Assembly (NCBI RefSeq): GCF_016921115.1
Contig: NZ_JAFFZS010000042.1
Coordinates: forward strand, 1-61,391
DNA from: Streptomyces actuosus
GTDB lineage: Bacteria; Actinomycetota; Actinomycetes; Streptomycetales; Streptomycetaceae
Length of the DNA: 61,391 nt
Reading direction: 5' to 3'
Positions 19,762 through 27,851 of this stretch are shown here, piece by piece. The notes below the pieces were generated by a model that ran no database searches, was not told the origin of the DNA, and saw nothing but the letters and a program-made list of their open reading frames with translations. The translations under genes and the position numbers were made by a program. Positions within the stretch are counted from its first letter, which is position 1. Every line of letters starts with the position of its first letter.

Positions 19762-20820
19762 ATGAAGACGGACGGCGTCTATGTCGACACGGTCGGGGCG
19801 TACATCCCGGACCGGTGGGTGAGCGTCGAGCAGGCTGTCGAGGAGGGGCTGTACGACGAGTACTCCGTCCAGTACGGCACCGGCCTGACCGCCGCCTACA
19901 TCGCGGACGACCTGCCCGCACTGGACATGGCGGTCCTCGCCGCCCGGCAGGCGCTCCACCGGTCCGCCCTCGATGTCCAGGACCTCGAGTTCCACGTCCA
20001 CTGCACTGCCGTGCAGCACGGCCCCGAGGGCTTCTACCCGCCCGGCTACGTGCTGCGCGAGCTCGGCGCGAGCGGTGTGCCGAGCACCGATGTGCGCCAG
20101 CACTCCAACGGCCTGCTGGCCGGCATCGAGGTTGCCGTGGGCCGGCTGACAGGTGCCGCCGGCGCGGAGTCCGCGCTGGTCACCGCGGCGGAGAACTTCA
20201 CCAGCCCGCTGATCGACCGCTGGACGGGCTTCGGTACCGGCTTCACCGCCAGCGACGGCGGCGCCGCCGTCCTGCTCAGCGGTGAGGGCGGGTTCGCAGC
20301 GCTGCGCGCGCTGAACTCCGGCACTCTGCCCGAGCTGGAGCAGTGGCATCGTGGCGAGGAGTCGCTGCTGCCGTTCCGGGGGGAGCAGCGCAGGGCGTCC
20401 GGCACGATGGAACTGCTTGCCTACTTCAACCAGCACGTGATGCCGCTCGACAAGTGCATGGAGATGATGAAGGACTTCGAGCTGGACATCGTGCACCGGT
20501 CGCTGGTGGACGCCGGACTGAACGCGTCCGACCTGCGGTGGGTGGTGGCCGCGAACAGCGACTCGCGGATGATCGACCAGATGAAGATGCAGCCGCTGGG
20601 TCTGCCGATGTCCCGCTCGACGTGGGAGTTCGGCAAGGAGTACGGCCACATGGGGGCCTGCGACATGGCGGTCTCCCTCAACCACCTGCTTCTCAACGGG
20701 ATGGTGTCCCCCGGCGACCACGTCCTGATGACGACCTCGGCGTCCGGCTGGGTGTCCACCTCGGCCGTTCTGACCGTGCTGGAGGTTCCGGACTGGGCGA
20801 GGCGCAGCACGCTCTCCTGA
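19762..20820 (+). CDS. KSIII (FabH)-like acyltransferase with Ser in place of the catalytic Cys
   Basis: 352 residues, the usual KSIII length, with AAGGAG eight bases before the ATG. The KSIII fold is recognisable, but the canonical triad is changed: the Cys of the A-C-S-G-F block is Ser115 (RQHSNG), the His of the usual HQANxR block is Ala (VVAANSDSR), and the Asn of GNTSA is His (GHMGACD). The remaining pattern Ser115 / His196 / Asp301 resembles the S-H-D or C-H-D arrangement of DpsC- and CerJ-type KSIII homologues. Those homologues move acyl groups to alcohols or act on unusual starters instead of making fatty-acid C-C bonds; the correspondence is from memory of the family and was not aligned. 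It lies 56 bases after a PKS that has no thioesterase and reads the same way, so chain release, esterification or acyl decoration are the likely roles. A starter-loading role is the alternative. Confidence 0.8.
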   Translation: MKTDGVYVDTVGAYIPDRWVSVEQAVEEGLYDEYSVQYGTGLTAAYIADDLPALDMAVLAARQALHRSALDVQDLEFHVHCTAVQHGPEGFYPPGYVLRELGASGVPSTDVRQHSNGLLAGIEVAVGRLTGAAGAESALVTAAENFTSPLIDRWTGFGTGFTASDGGAAVLLSGEGGFAALRALNSGTLPELEQWHRGEESLLPFRGEQRRASGTMELLAYFNQHVMPLDKCMEMMKDFELDIVHRSLVDAGLNASDLRWVVAANSDSRMIDQMKMQPLGLPMSRSTWEFGKEYGHMGACDMAVSLNHLLLNGMVSPGDHVLMTTSASGWVSTSAVLTVLEVPDWARRSTLS

Positions 20821-20822
20821 GC

Positions 20823-20883
20823 GGTGCCGGCAGTGCGGCGCCCCGGCACCGAGCAGGTGCCGGGGCGCCACACTGCCGGCACC
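20823..20883. terminator. Bidirectional hairpin terminator between convergent genes
   Basis: A 28-base arm at 20823-20850 pairs with 20856-20883 across a 5-base loop (GAGCA), with a single mismatch. It fills the whole gap between the stop of the KSIII-like gene (+) and the stop of the FkbM methyltransferase (-), so it should terminate both transcripts. There is no T-tract, as usual in Streptomyces. Confidence 0.85.
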
Positions 20884-20884
20884 G

Positions 20885-21661
20885 TCAGTTCTCGCGCCGG
20901 GCGTACACCATCGAGTAGCGGAAGACCTCCGGCAGGTTCGCCGCGCTCTCCACGGTGACGGTGAAGCCCTGGGCGTCGAGGATGCCACGGACCGCGTCCA
21001 GTCGGCCGTCCAGGTCCTGAACCTCGACGACGGCCTGACGCACGCGCTGCCAGTCCGCTGTGTCGAGGCCCTCCATGACCTCCAGTTCCGCGCCCTCCAC
21101 ATCGATCTTCAGCAGGTCGACGGGGCCCTCGGGCGCCCAGGCGCGCAGGGCGTCGGACAGCCGGCGCACCTCGGCCTCCACCTCGACGCCCGCCATGAAC
21201 CGGTCCACCGCCTCCTGGCCGATCTGCGCCACGGTCAGCTCCTGGCCGACCTTCTTCTGCTCGGGGTACCGCGTGGAGTTGCCGGGGATCGCCGGGTAGA
21301 AGGTGAACCGGACCCGTTCCTCGGCCTGTCGGCCGAGCGCCGCCCGCACCACCTCCACGTCCTTCGCGCCGTGACCGTCCAGGTTCTCCAGCAGCGCCCG
21401 GTGGATGGCGGGAATCGGCTCGAACGCGAGGATCCTCGCGTCCGGGAACTCCTGCTTGACGAAGAGAGAGAACAGCCCCACGTTCGCACCGGCGTCCACG
21501 ACGCGCGCGGAGCCGGAAAGCTGGATGCCGTGCCTGAGATAGGCGCGTTCGACGAATATCTCGTTGTAGATGAAGTCGACCTCGGAGAACAGCGCGCCCT
21601 CCGTCTGCGGCACGACGACGGAGAACCCGTCCGCCACCTGAACCGGCCTGATGTCGGTCAT
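20885..21661 (-). CDS. FkbM-family SAM-dependent methyltransferase
   Basis: 258 residues. The SAM-binding motif I is VVDAGANVGLFSLF and the acidic motif is LLKIDVEGAELEVMEGL, both diagnostic of the FkbM family, which O-methylates hydroxyl or carboxyl groups in polyketide, sugar and polysaccharide pathways. The ATG at 21661 is preceded by GGGAG at a spacing of 6; the longer open frame upstream to 21883 has no support. It is transcribed toward the PKS genes and ends at the shared terminator. Its substrate cannot be read from the sequence. A tailoring O-methylation of the polyketide, its sugar or an acyl group set by the neighbouring KSIII-like enzyme is an inference from position. Confidence 0.88.
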   Translation of the reverse strand: MTDIRPVQVADGFSVVVPQTEGALFSEVDFIYNEIFVERAYLRHGIQLSGSARVVDAGANVGLFSLFVKQEFPDARILAFEPIPAIHRALLENLDGHGAKDVEVVRAALGRQAEERVRFTFYPAIPGNSTRYPEQKKVGQELTVAQIGQEAVDRFMAGVEVEAEVRRLSDALRAWAPEGPVDLLKIDVEGAELEVMEGLDTADWQRVRQAVVEVQDLDGRLDAVRGILDAQGFTVTVESAANLPEVFRYSMVYARREN

Positions 21662-21749
21662 GAATTGCTCCCTGAGCCGTGGAATTGCTGCCCAGTGTGC
21701 CGCGCGGAGCACCGGCAATCTCCTAGACTTCCGCCTGCCGCATCGGGGT

Positions 21750-22517
21750 TCAGGCGTCCCTGCCGCGCAGCACCAGATACCCGCCGAGCACCGCGGCGGC
21801 CACCCACAGCAGCATGATGACCAGTCCGCCACCCGGCCCATAGGGCACATCGGAGTTGCGCACCACGCGGGCCATCGCCTCACCGGCCTGGTCCGGCAGA
21901 TAGTGCGCGGCCTTCTTGGCTCCGGGGACCGAGGCGAGGATCTGTGTCACCAGGAAGAAGAACGGCATGAGAATGCCCATCGACAGCATGGAGCTGCGGA
22001 GCATCGTGGCCACGCCCATGGAGAACACGGCCATCAGCGTCATGTAGAGCCCGGCCCCCAGCGTCGCCCGCAGTACGTTGTGGGCGTCGATGGTGGTGCT
22101 GTGTGAACCGAGTGCGGCCTGACCGGCGAAGAAGGTGACGAAACTGGTGACCATGCCGACGACGAGGGCCGCGCCGGTCGCCACGGCGAGTTTGCTGAAG
22201 TAGAAGATGCCCCGGCGCGGCATCGCCGCCAGCGAATTGCGGATCATGCCGGTGCCGTACTCGCCGCCGATCACCATCACCCCGTACGCGATCATGGCGA
22301 GCTGACCGAGGACACCGCCGGTGAAACTGGTCCCGGCGGCGTCGAAAGCGAGCTTGTCCTGCTGGGACAGGTTGTCGAACTGGGCGTTGGACAGGGCGCT
22401 GATGAGCGTACCGAAGACGACGGTGACGGCGAACGCGGCGAACAGCGTCCAGGGGGTGGAGCGGACCGTGGTGAGCTTGGCCCATTCCGAGCGCAGGGCC
22501 GCGACGGGTGCGGACAT
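21750..22517 (-). CDS. ABC-2 type transporter permease (DrrB-like)
   Basis: 255 residues with about six hydrophobic membrane segments. The first follows a short cytoplasmic start (SEWAKLTTVRSTPWTLFAAF) and the last precedes a short charged tail (GGYLVLRGRDA). The SEWxKL(T/R)TxRS N-terminus is typical of Streptomyces ABC-2 permeases that pair with a separate ATPase. It starts 3 bases after the stop of the ATPase gene, so the two are translated together and form one exporter, probably for self-resistance or export of the polyketide. Confidence 0.9.
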   Translation of the reverse strand: MSAPVAALRSEWAKLTTVRSTPWTLFAAFAVTVVFGTLISALSNAQFDNLSQQDKLAFDAAGTSFTGGVLGQLAMIAYGVMVIGGEYGTGMIRNSLAAMPRRGIFYFSKLAVATGAALVVGMVTSFVTFFAGQAALGSHSTTIDAHNVLRATLGAGLYMTLMAVFSMGVATMLRSSMLSMGILMPFFFLVTQILASVPGAKKAAHYLPDQAGEAMARVVRNSDVPYGPGGGLVIMLLWVAAAVLGGYLVLRGRDA

Positions 22518-22520
22518 GGT

Positions 22521-23477
22521 TCAGGACTCCGTTCGCGAGGTCTCGGGCACGACCGGGGCAGCGCCCGCGGCGAGAGTTCCGGTGCGGTATTCGGCGGCCT
22601 CACCGGTCAGCGCGATGAACGCCTCCTCCAGAGAGGCGTGACGGGGGCTCAGCTCGTGCAGCAGGACGCGGTGCTCCAGCGCCAGCTCGCCGAGCCGTTC
22701 CGTGGGCACGTCCGCCACCTCGAAGGTGCCCGTGCCGTTCTCGGTGGCGGTGATACCGGCCGCGGCCAGCACATCGCGCAGCTTCTCCGGTTCGGGAGTG
22801 CGGATGCGCACCGAGGGGCGGGAGTTGAGGTCGATGAACTCCCGCATGCCGGTGTCGGCGAGCAGCCGGCCCCGGCCGATGACGACGAGGTGATCGGCGG
22901 TCAGCGCCATCTCGCTCATCAGATGGCTGGAGACGAACACCGTACGGCCCTCGGCAGCAAGCCGCTTCATGAGCGTGCGGATCCAGTGGATGCCTTCGGG
23001 GTCGAGCCCGTTGACCGGCTCGTCCAGCATCACGATCTCCGGGTCGCCGAGGAGCGCCGCCGCGATGCCCAGCCGCTGCCCCATGCCGAGGGAGAATCCC
23101 TTGGGCCGCTTCTGCGCGACCGAGGCCAGCCCGACCTGCTCCAGGACCTCGTCGACCCGGCTGAGTGGTATGTCGTTGCTCAGCGCCAGGCACCTGAGGT
23201 TCTGGTAGGCGCTGCGCCCGCCGTGCATGGCCCTGGCGTCCAGCAGGGCACCCACGTGCCGCAGCGGTTCCTTGAGCCGGGCGTACGGCTGTCCGTCGAT
23301 CAGGATCCGGCCGGAGGTCGTGCGGTCCAGGCCGAGCATCATCCGCATCGTGGTGGACTTGCCCGCCCCGTTGGGCCCGAGGAAGCCCGTCACGCAGCCG
23401 GCCCGGATCGAGAAGGTGAGGTCGTCGACCACCACCTTCCGGCCGTACCGCTTGGTCACTCCTGCAAGCTCGATCAT
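22521..23477 (-). CDS. ABC transporter ATP-binding protein (DrrA-like)
   Basis: 318 residues. Walker A is GPNGAGKST, the signature is SLGMGQRLGIAAALL, Walker B is EIVMLDEPVNGLDPEG and the switch His lies in VSSHLMSE. The start MIELAGVTKRYG at 23477 aligns with the usual beginning of this family; an ATG 27 bases upstream would add an unrelated nine-residue tail. It energises the permease encoded immediately downstream. The DrrA-like C-terminal region after the ATPase core is present (RIRTPEPEKLRDVLAAAGI...). A resistance/export function is inferred from the cluster context. Confidence 0.93.
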   Translation of the reverse strand: MIELAGVTKRYGRKVVVDDLTFSIRAGCVTGFLGPNGAGKSTTMRMMLGLDRTTSGRILIDGQPYARLKEPLRHVGALLDARAMHGGRSAYQNLRCLALSNDIPLSRVDEVLEQVGLASVAQKRPKGFSLGMGQRLGIAAALLGDPEIVMLDEPVNGLDPEGIHWIRTLMKRLAAEGRTVFVSSHLMSEMALTADHLVVIGRGRLLADTGMREFIDLNSRPSVRIRTPEPEKLRDVLAAAGITATENGTGTFEVADVPTERLGELALEHRVLLHELSPRHASLEEAFIALTGEAAEYRTGTLAAGAAPVVPETSRTES

Positions 23478-23568
23478 GTGGCTCACGCTAGGCGGAGCAG
23501 CCACCTCCGGTGCGGGGTCCGGGGATATGTCTAGGGGTTCTCGCAGTGGCGCGGTCCGGGCGGGGTCG

Positions 23569-24327
23569 TCAGGCCCGGGACAGGTCGGTGTAGTACGGGA
23601 GATATGCGTCCAGCAGCGTGTCCAGGTAGTCCCCGTCCGGGGTGGTCCGGAAGTCCGGCACGAACCCGCGCAGCCGCCGCAACGACGCCCGGGTGACGGC
23701 GGAGGAACCCGGCAGTACCGTACGGCGGGCCGCGGCGCCCAGCCGCCGCTCGATGGCCGCCACGATCGACTCCACCGGCTGCGGGATCCCGGAGGCCACG
23801 TTCAGCACCTCGCCGCTCACCTCGTCCGCCAGGAGACGTCCTACCGTATGCAGCAGGTCCCGCACGTCCAGCAGGTCCCGATGCGCACCCTGATGGATCG
23901 TCACCTCTCCGGCGACGACCTGACGGACGAGGGTGGGCAGGAACTGGTGCGGCCGCTGATGGCAGCCCACCCCGTGGCTCAGCCGCAGGATCAGATGATC
24001 GGTGCCCGAGGAACGCACCACGCTCTCCAGCGCCAGCTTGTGCCGCCCGTACGTGTTCGGCGGTCGCACCGGGTCGCTCTCGGCCGCCTCCTGGCCCGTG
24101 AAGCCGTACATCGAGAAGGACGCGGTCGAGAAGAACAGCAGTCGCCGGCCCTGCCGCGCGCACGCGTCGAGCGCGTCGTAGAGGACCTGCGCCTCGCGGT
24201 CGTACTCGGCGGGCGCCGCGGTGGCTGTGCTGGAGACGCCACAGGCCAGCGCCGTCACGCCGGGGAAGCGGTCGCCGAACGCCTCGGCGAGGTTGCGGGC
24301 GAGGAAGCCGTCACCGATGATCTGCAC
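23569..24327 (-). CDS. NAD(P)-dependent sugar epimerase/reductase, candidate NDP-hexose 4-ketoreductase
   Basis: About 252 residues of an extended short-chain dehydrogenase. The N-terminal dinucleotide motif is IIGDGFLARNL; Ser in FFSTASFSMYG and the YxxxK pair in NTYGRHKLAL form the catalytic site. It overlaps the end of the 2,3-dehydratase gene and is transcribed with it, so reduction of a 4-keto deoxyhexose is the natural guess. Two GTG starts are possible: 24327, which has GGGAG at a spacing of 6, and 24342, which has a poor ribosome site; I chose 24327. Other sugar epimerase/reductase activities cannot be excluded. Confidence 0.8.
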   Translation of the reverse strand: MQIIGDGFLARNLAEAFGDRFPGVTALACGVSSTATAAPAEYDREAQVLYDALDACARQGRRLLFFSTASFSMYGFTGQEAAESDPVRPPNTYGRHKLALESVVRSSGTDHLILRLSHGVGCHQRPHQFLPTLVRQVVAGEVTIHQGAHRDLLDVRDLLHTVGRLLADEVSGEVLNVASGIPQPVESIVAAIERRLGAAARRTVLPGSSAVTRASLRRLRGFVPDFRTTPDGDYLDTLLDAYLPYYTDLSRA

Positions 24328-25801
24328 GCTCGGCTCCCTCACCCGTGGAACCGGCGGCGGGCACCGCGTGCACTCCTGCGGCGGCCGGCAGGGCCGCGGT
24401 GATGCCCGGGACGGAGCGCAGGGCGACGACCAGGGTCCGCGCCTGCACGTTCACATAGTGGCTGTACTTCAGCAGCTCGCCCAGCTGACGGAGCGTCGTC
24501 CACCGGTAGTCGTCGGGGACGTGGTCCGGCCCGTCTCCCTCCGCCTGAACGATCAGATAGCGGTTCTGCGCGTCGAGGAACCGGCCGCCCTCCTCCGACA
24601 GCACGGTGTCGAACAGGATCTGTTCCGGCCGGGCCCGTTCCACCAGGTCCAGGAAGCGGGGGCGGGCGGAGGCCGGCAGGTGGGCGTAGTTCTCCGGGGT
24701 GCACTGCACGGTGGGGCCGAGTTCGATGACGTCCAGATAGCCGGGCTCGACGCGGGCGTGCACCAGGCAGTGCGGCACGCCCTCGATCATGCGGACCAGC
24801 ATCGCCACCACGCCCGTGCCGTGCGGTTGCAGCAGCGGCTGCGACCAGGACGCCACCTCCCGCCGGTCGGAGGCCACGTCCACGGGCACGATGCTGAAGT
24901 ACAGGCCCCGCTCGTGCGCGATGCGGTCCTCCCCGACGTGCCAGCCCTCCGTCTCGATCTCCCGCAGCGGGACCAGCTCCGCGCAGACCTCACGCTCGCT
25001 CTGCTGGCCGGTGATCCAGTTGCGGATCGCCACGTCGGAGTGCAGGGCCCGGGACGGTCCGGGACCGTGCTGCCAGTCCGGCAGGCAGGACAGTACGGTG
25101 CGGGCGTCCATGTTGACCAGGTTCTCGTACCGCAGCAGCATGTTGACCTGTCGCAGCGTCAGCCAGCAGAAGTCCTCCCCGGCCTCCACCTCGGGCCCCA
25201 CCTCGACGACCATGTTGCGGTTGCGCTTGCAGAAGAACCACGACCCCTGCTCGGACTGCAGCACGTCCGCCAGCACCCGGTGCCCGCGCGCCCACGGCTC
25301 ACGGAAGCACTCCAGGTAGGGCACGGCCGAACCGCCGTGCACGCGCGTGTAGTTGCTCTTGGTCGCCTGCACGGTCGGCGACAGCTGGACCCCGTTGACG
25401 TTGCCGGGTTCCGCCTTCGCCTGCATCAGGCAGTGCAGCATCCCGTCGATCTCGCGCACCGCGAGACCGAGGATGCCTATTTCCGGCTGCCGGATGATCG
25501 GCTGGCCCCACTCCGGGACCGGTCCGAAGTCGGTGCGCACGTGCAGGCCGCGTACCGCGAAGAAGCGCCCGCTGCGGTGTTCCAGATCGCCGGTGTCCGG
25601 GGCGAAGTGCCAGCCGGACAGCTCCGCGAAGGTGGTGCGGCGTACCTCCTGGCGGTGCCGGGGCCGGCGTTCGTCCAGCCATGCGAAGAACTCGACGTCG
25701 GACATGGCCTCGCCGCCCGTCGCCGTCGCGGACAGGGCGAGCCGCGCGGCGAGGACGGCCTCGTTGTGGGAGTCGGGACCGGTCGCGTTGAGCTGGGGCA
25801 T
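24311..25801 (-). CDS. NDP-hexose 2,3-dehydratase
   Basis: 496 residues, the usual length. The protein is an internal duplication typical of this family: an N-terminal half with SGWHFAPDTGDLEHRSGRFF and a C-terminal half with EGWHVGEDRIAHERGLYFS, each followed by W.QP(I/L)(I/L) and TVQ(A/C)T blocks. The enzyme removes water between C2 and C3 of an NDP-4-keto-6-deoxyhexose, the committed step to 2-deoxysugars. The start is the ATG with GGAGAGG upstream. The product sugar would be attached to the polyketide, but no glycosyltransferase, 4,6-dehydratase or 3-ketoreductase is visible in the window. Those must be elsewhere. Confidence 0.93.
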   Translation of the reverse strand: MPQLNATGPDSHNEAVLAARLALSATATGGEAMSDVEFFAWLDERRPRHRQEVRRTTFAELSGWHFAPDTGDLEHRSGRFFAVRGLHVRTDFGPVPEWGQPIIRQPEIGILGLAVREIDGMLHCLMQAKAEPGNVNGVQLSPTVQATKSNYTRVHGGSAVPYLECFREPWARGHRVLADVLQSEQGSWFFCKRNRNMVVEVGPEVEAGEDFCWLTLRQVNMLLRYENLVNMDARTVLSCLPDWQHGPGPSRALHSDVAIRNWITGQQSEREVCAELVPLREIETEGWHVGEDRIAHERGLYFSIVPVDVASDRREVASWSQPLLQPHGTGVVAMLVRMIEGVPHCLVHARVEPGYLDVIELGPTVQCTPENYAHLPASARPRFLDLVERARPEQILFDTVLSEEGGRFLDAQNRYLIVQAEGDGPDHVPDDYRWTTLRQLGELLKYSHYVNVQARTLVVALRSVPGITAALPAAAGVHAVPAAGSTGEGAERADHR

Positions 25802-25857
25802 CGCTGCCTCTCCGTCGGATCGTCGTCGGTCCGCGGCACCGGCCGCGGACGTGGGCA

Positions 25858-26703
25858 CTACACGGGTGAGGGTGGGCGGGAAGCGTCGGCCGAGGGTGGC
25901 TGGGAGGCATCGGCCGCGCGCGGGTGCGAGGTGCCGGCCGCCGAACCGCGGGTCGCGCGCGGCGCGGTCCGGTCCGCGGGAGTCCGGTCGCCCGGACCGG
26001 GTGCCTGGCCCCGTGTGTGCGCGGCGAGGGCGGTGAGGACCAGGCTCTCGCCGACCAGCCACCGCCCGTCGAGGACGGGTCCGCCGACGGCACCGGCGAA
26101 CGCGGGCGCGAGTGGTTCCAGCAGCCGCGCCGAGAAAGTGCCCTGCGCCCCGCCCGCCGCGTCCGGTCCGACGGCGAAGCTCAGCCGGGCCTTGTCGAAA
26201 CCGAGCATCGTGCGGGCGAGCGGGAACCACACCTTGTAGACCGACTCCTTCGCGCTGAACAGCAGCCGGTCCCACGGCAGCTCCGGTACCGCGCCTCGCA
26301 GCCGGGCCAGTTCGGATCGCTCCTCGGGCAGCGTCACCGCCTCCAGCACTCCGTCCGGCAACGGGGCCGCGGGCTCGGCGTCGATGCCGAGTGCCGCCAG
26401 GTCGGTGGTGCGGGCGACAGCCGCCGCCCGGTATCCGGCGCAGTGCGAGATCGCACCGACCACTCCCTCGGGCCAGTGGGGCTCTCCGCGCGGACCGGGC
26501 AGCAGGGGCTCGGCCGGCATGCCCAGCGCGGCCAGGGACAGCCTGGCGCAGCGTCGTCCGGTCGCGAACTCCCGTCGGCGCTCGTCCACGGACCGCGCCA
26601 CCGTCGCCTCCTCCTCCGGGAACAGCGGGGGCGCCGCCAACTCGCCGCGTACCTCCGTCACTTCCACCTCGGGCGGCAGCAGCCGGCGCATCAGGGACGT
26701 CAT
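25858..26703 (-). CDS. 4'-phosphopantetheinyl transferase, Sfp type
   Basis: 281 residues. It carries the Mg-binding Asp in LGIDAEP and the hallmark WDRLLFSAKESVYKVWFP. It transfers the phosphopantetheine arm of CoA to the Ser of ACP domains, so it can activate the PKS carriers encoded nearby. The ATG overlaps the TGA of the metallophosphoesterase (ATGA), showing translational coupling. The last ~45 residues (rich in P, A, S, R, T) form a disordered tail beyond the normal end of the domain. Confidence 0.95.
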   Translation of the reverse strand: MTSLMRRLLPPEVEVTEVRGELAAPPLFPEEEATVARSVDERRREFATGRRCARLSLAALGMPAEPLLPGPRGEPHWPEGVVGAISHCAGYRAAAVARTTDLAALGIDAEPAAPLPDGVLEAVTLPEERSELARLRGAVPELPWDRLLFSAKESVYKVWFPLARTMLGFDKARLSFAVGPDAAGGAQGTFSARLLEPLAPAFAGAVGGPVLDGRWLVGESLVLTALAAHTRGQAPGPGDRTPADRTAPRATRGSAAGTSHPRAADASQPPSADASRPPSPV

Positions 26704-27551
26704 CGGGCACCTCGCCGGGGCAGGATCTCGCGCAGCAGGGGATCGGGCATCCCGCGGGGCTGCCACTCGCGCGGGTAGCCCAGTGACACCTCGCGGTGCG
26801 GCACGCCGTCGTGCCAGGTCGTCCGGGGTATGTGCAGATGGCCGTAGACGACGGTGGCCGCCCGGTAGCGGCGGTGCCAGTCGTGGGTGGCGGTGGTCCC
26901 GCACCACAGAGCGAACTCCGGATACCGCAGGATCCGAGTGGGCTCGCGGACCAGCGGGAAATGGTTCGCGAGCACGGTGGGCAGGTCCTGCGGGCAGGCG
27001 TCGAGCCGCTCGCGGGTGTATGCGAGGCGTGCCCGGCACCAGGCCGACCGGTCGGGGTAGGGGTCGCTGTGCAGGAGGAACTCGTCGGTGGCGACCACGC
27101 CGGCCTTCTCCGCGAGCGCCAGTGCGTCGGCGGTGCCCGTGGCTCCCGGCGGCAGGAACGAGTAGTCGTACAGCAGGAACAGCGGTGCGATCACCACTGG
27201 CCCGTCCGGGCCCTGCCAGGTCACGTACGGATCCTCGGGCGTGAGCACCCCGAGGGAGCGGCACAGGTCGACCAGATGCCGGTAGCGGGCCTCGCCGCGC
27301 AGCGTCACCGGGTCGTCGGGATGCGTCCACAGCTCGTGGTTCCCCGGCACCCACACCACGGTCGCGAACCGTTCGGCGAGGAGCCGCAGCACCCACTCGA
27401 CGTCCGAGATCAGCTCGCCGATGTCACCGGCGACGATCAGCCAGTCGGAGGGGGCGGAGGGGCGCAGCCCGCGCACCACGGCGCGGTTCTGCTCGTAGGC
27501 GACGTGCAGATCACTGACGGCGAAGAGCCTGCCCCCAGGAGCACCGCTCAC
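26700..27551 (-). CDS. Calcineurin-like metallophosphoesterase
   Basis: 283 residues with the full dinuclear-metal signature in order: VSDLHVAY (DxH), VAGDIGE (GDxx), VPGNHELW (GNHE), ANHFPL and YGHLHIP (GHxH). The GTG at 27551 (VSGAPGGRLFAVSDLH) was chosen because it directly precedes the fold and is coupled to a short leader ORF; the frame upstream of it is not conserved-looking. It sits one ATGA overlap ahead of the PPTase. This metallophosphoesterase/PPTase pairing recurs in Streptomyces, so a role connected with CoA/phosphopantetheine metabolism is plausible but unproven. Confidence 0.9.
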   Translation of the reverse strand: MSGAPGGRLFAVSDLHVAYEQNRAVVRGLRPSAPSDWLIVAGDIGELISDVEWVLRLLAERFATVVWVPGNHELWTHPDDPVTLRGEARYRHLVDLCRSLGVLTPEDPYVTWQGPDGPVVIAPLFLLYDYSFLPPGATGTADALALAEKAGVVATDEFLLHSDPYPDRSAWCRARLAYTRERLDACPQDLPTVLANHFPLVREPTRILRYPEFALWCGTTATHDWHRRYRAATVVYGHLHIPRTTWHDGVPHREVSLGYPREWQPRGMPDPLLREILPRRGAR

Positions 27552-27601
27552 CGCAGGGCCGCCGCGCCGGTCGCGGGCCGGGTGTCCTGGATGGTGGTCA
27601 T
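27548..27601 (-). CDS. Putative 17-residue leader ORF coupled to the metallophosphoesterase
   Basis: ATG with GAGGAGT upstream encodes MTTIQDTRPATGAAALR and ends in a TGA that overlaps the GTG of the metallophosphoesterase gene (GTGA). The metallophosphoesterase start itself has almost no ribosome-binding site. Ribosomes may therefore load at this mini-ORF and re-initiate. No similarity to a known peptide was recognised. Confidence 0.4.
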   Translation of the reverse strand: MTTIQDTRPATGAAALR

Positions 27602-27851
27602 GAGTACTCCTCGTGGCACGTCCGGCGCTTGGGTCCACGTCCGGCGAGCAGCTTTATCCCACTGTCCCGCGCGCCCTCACAACGCCCGAGCGGCCCCCAC
27701 GGCCAAGGACGGGGGAAACGCCCAGACTTCGACCCGTGGCGGCCGTCCGGGCCGCGGACGTGCCGGATAGTGGCGGCACATCACATCGCCAGCGAACGGG
27801 CCCGTGCGCACAGCACGGCACCCGCGAACGAACAGAGGACGGACGAGCAGC

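Noticed and set aside
24221..26239. 672-codon plus-strand frame opposite the 2,3-dehydratase and PPTase
   Set aside because: Antisense shadow with no motif; the minus-strand genes have clear family signatures.
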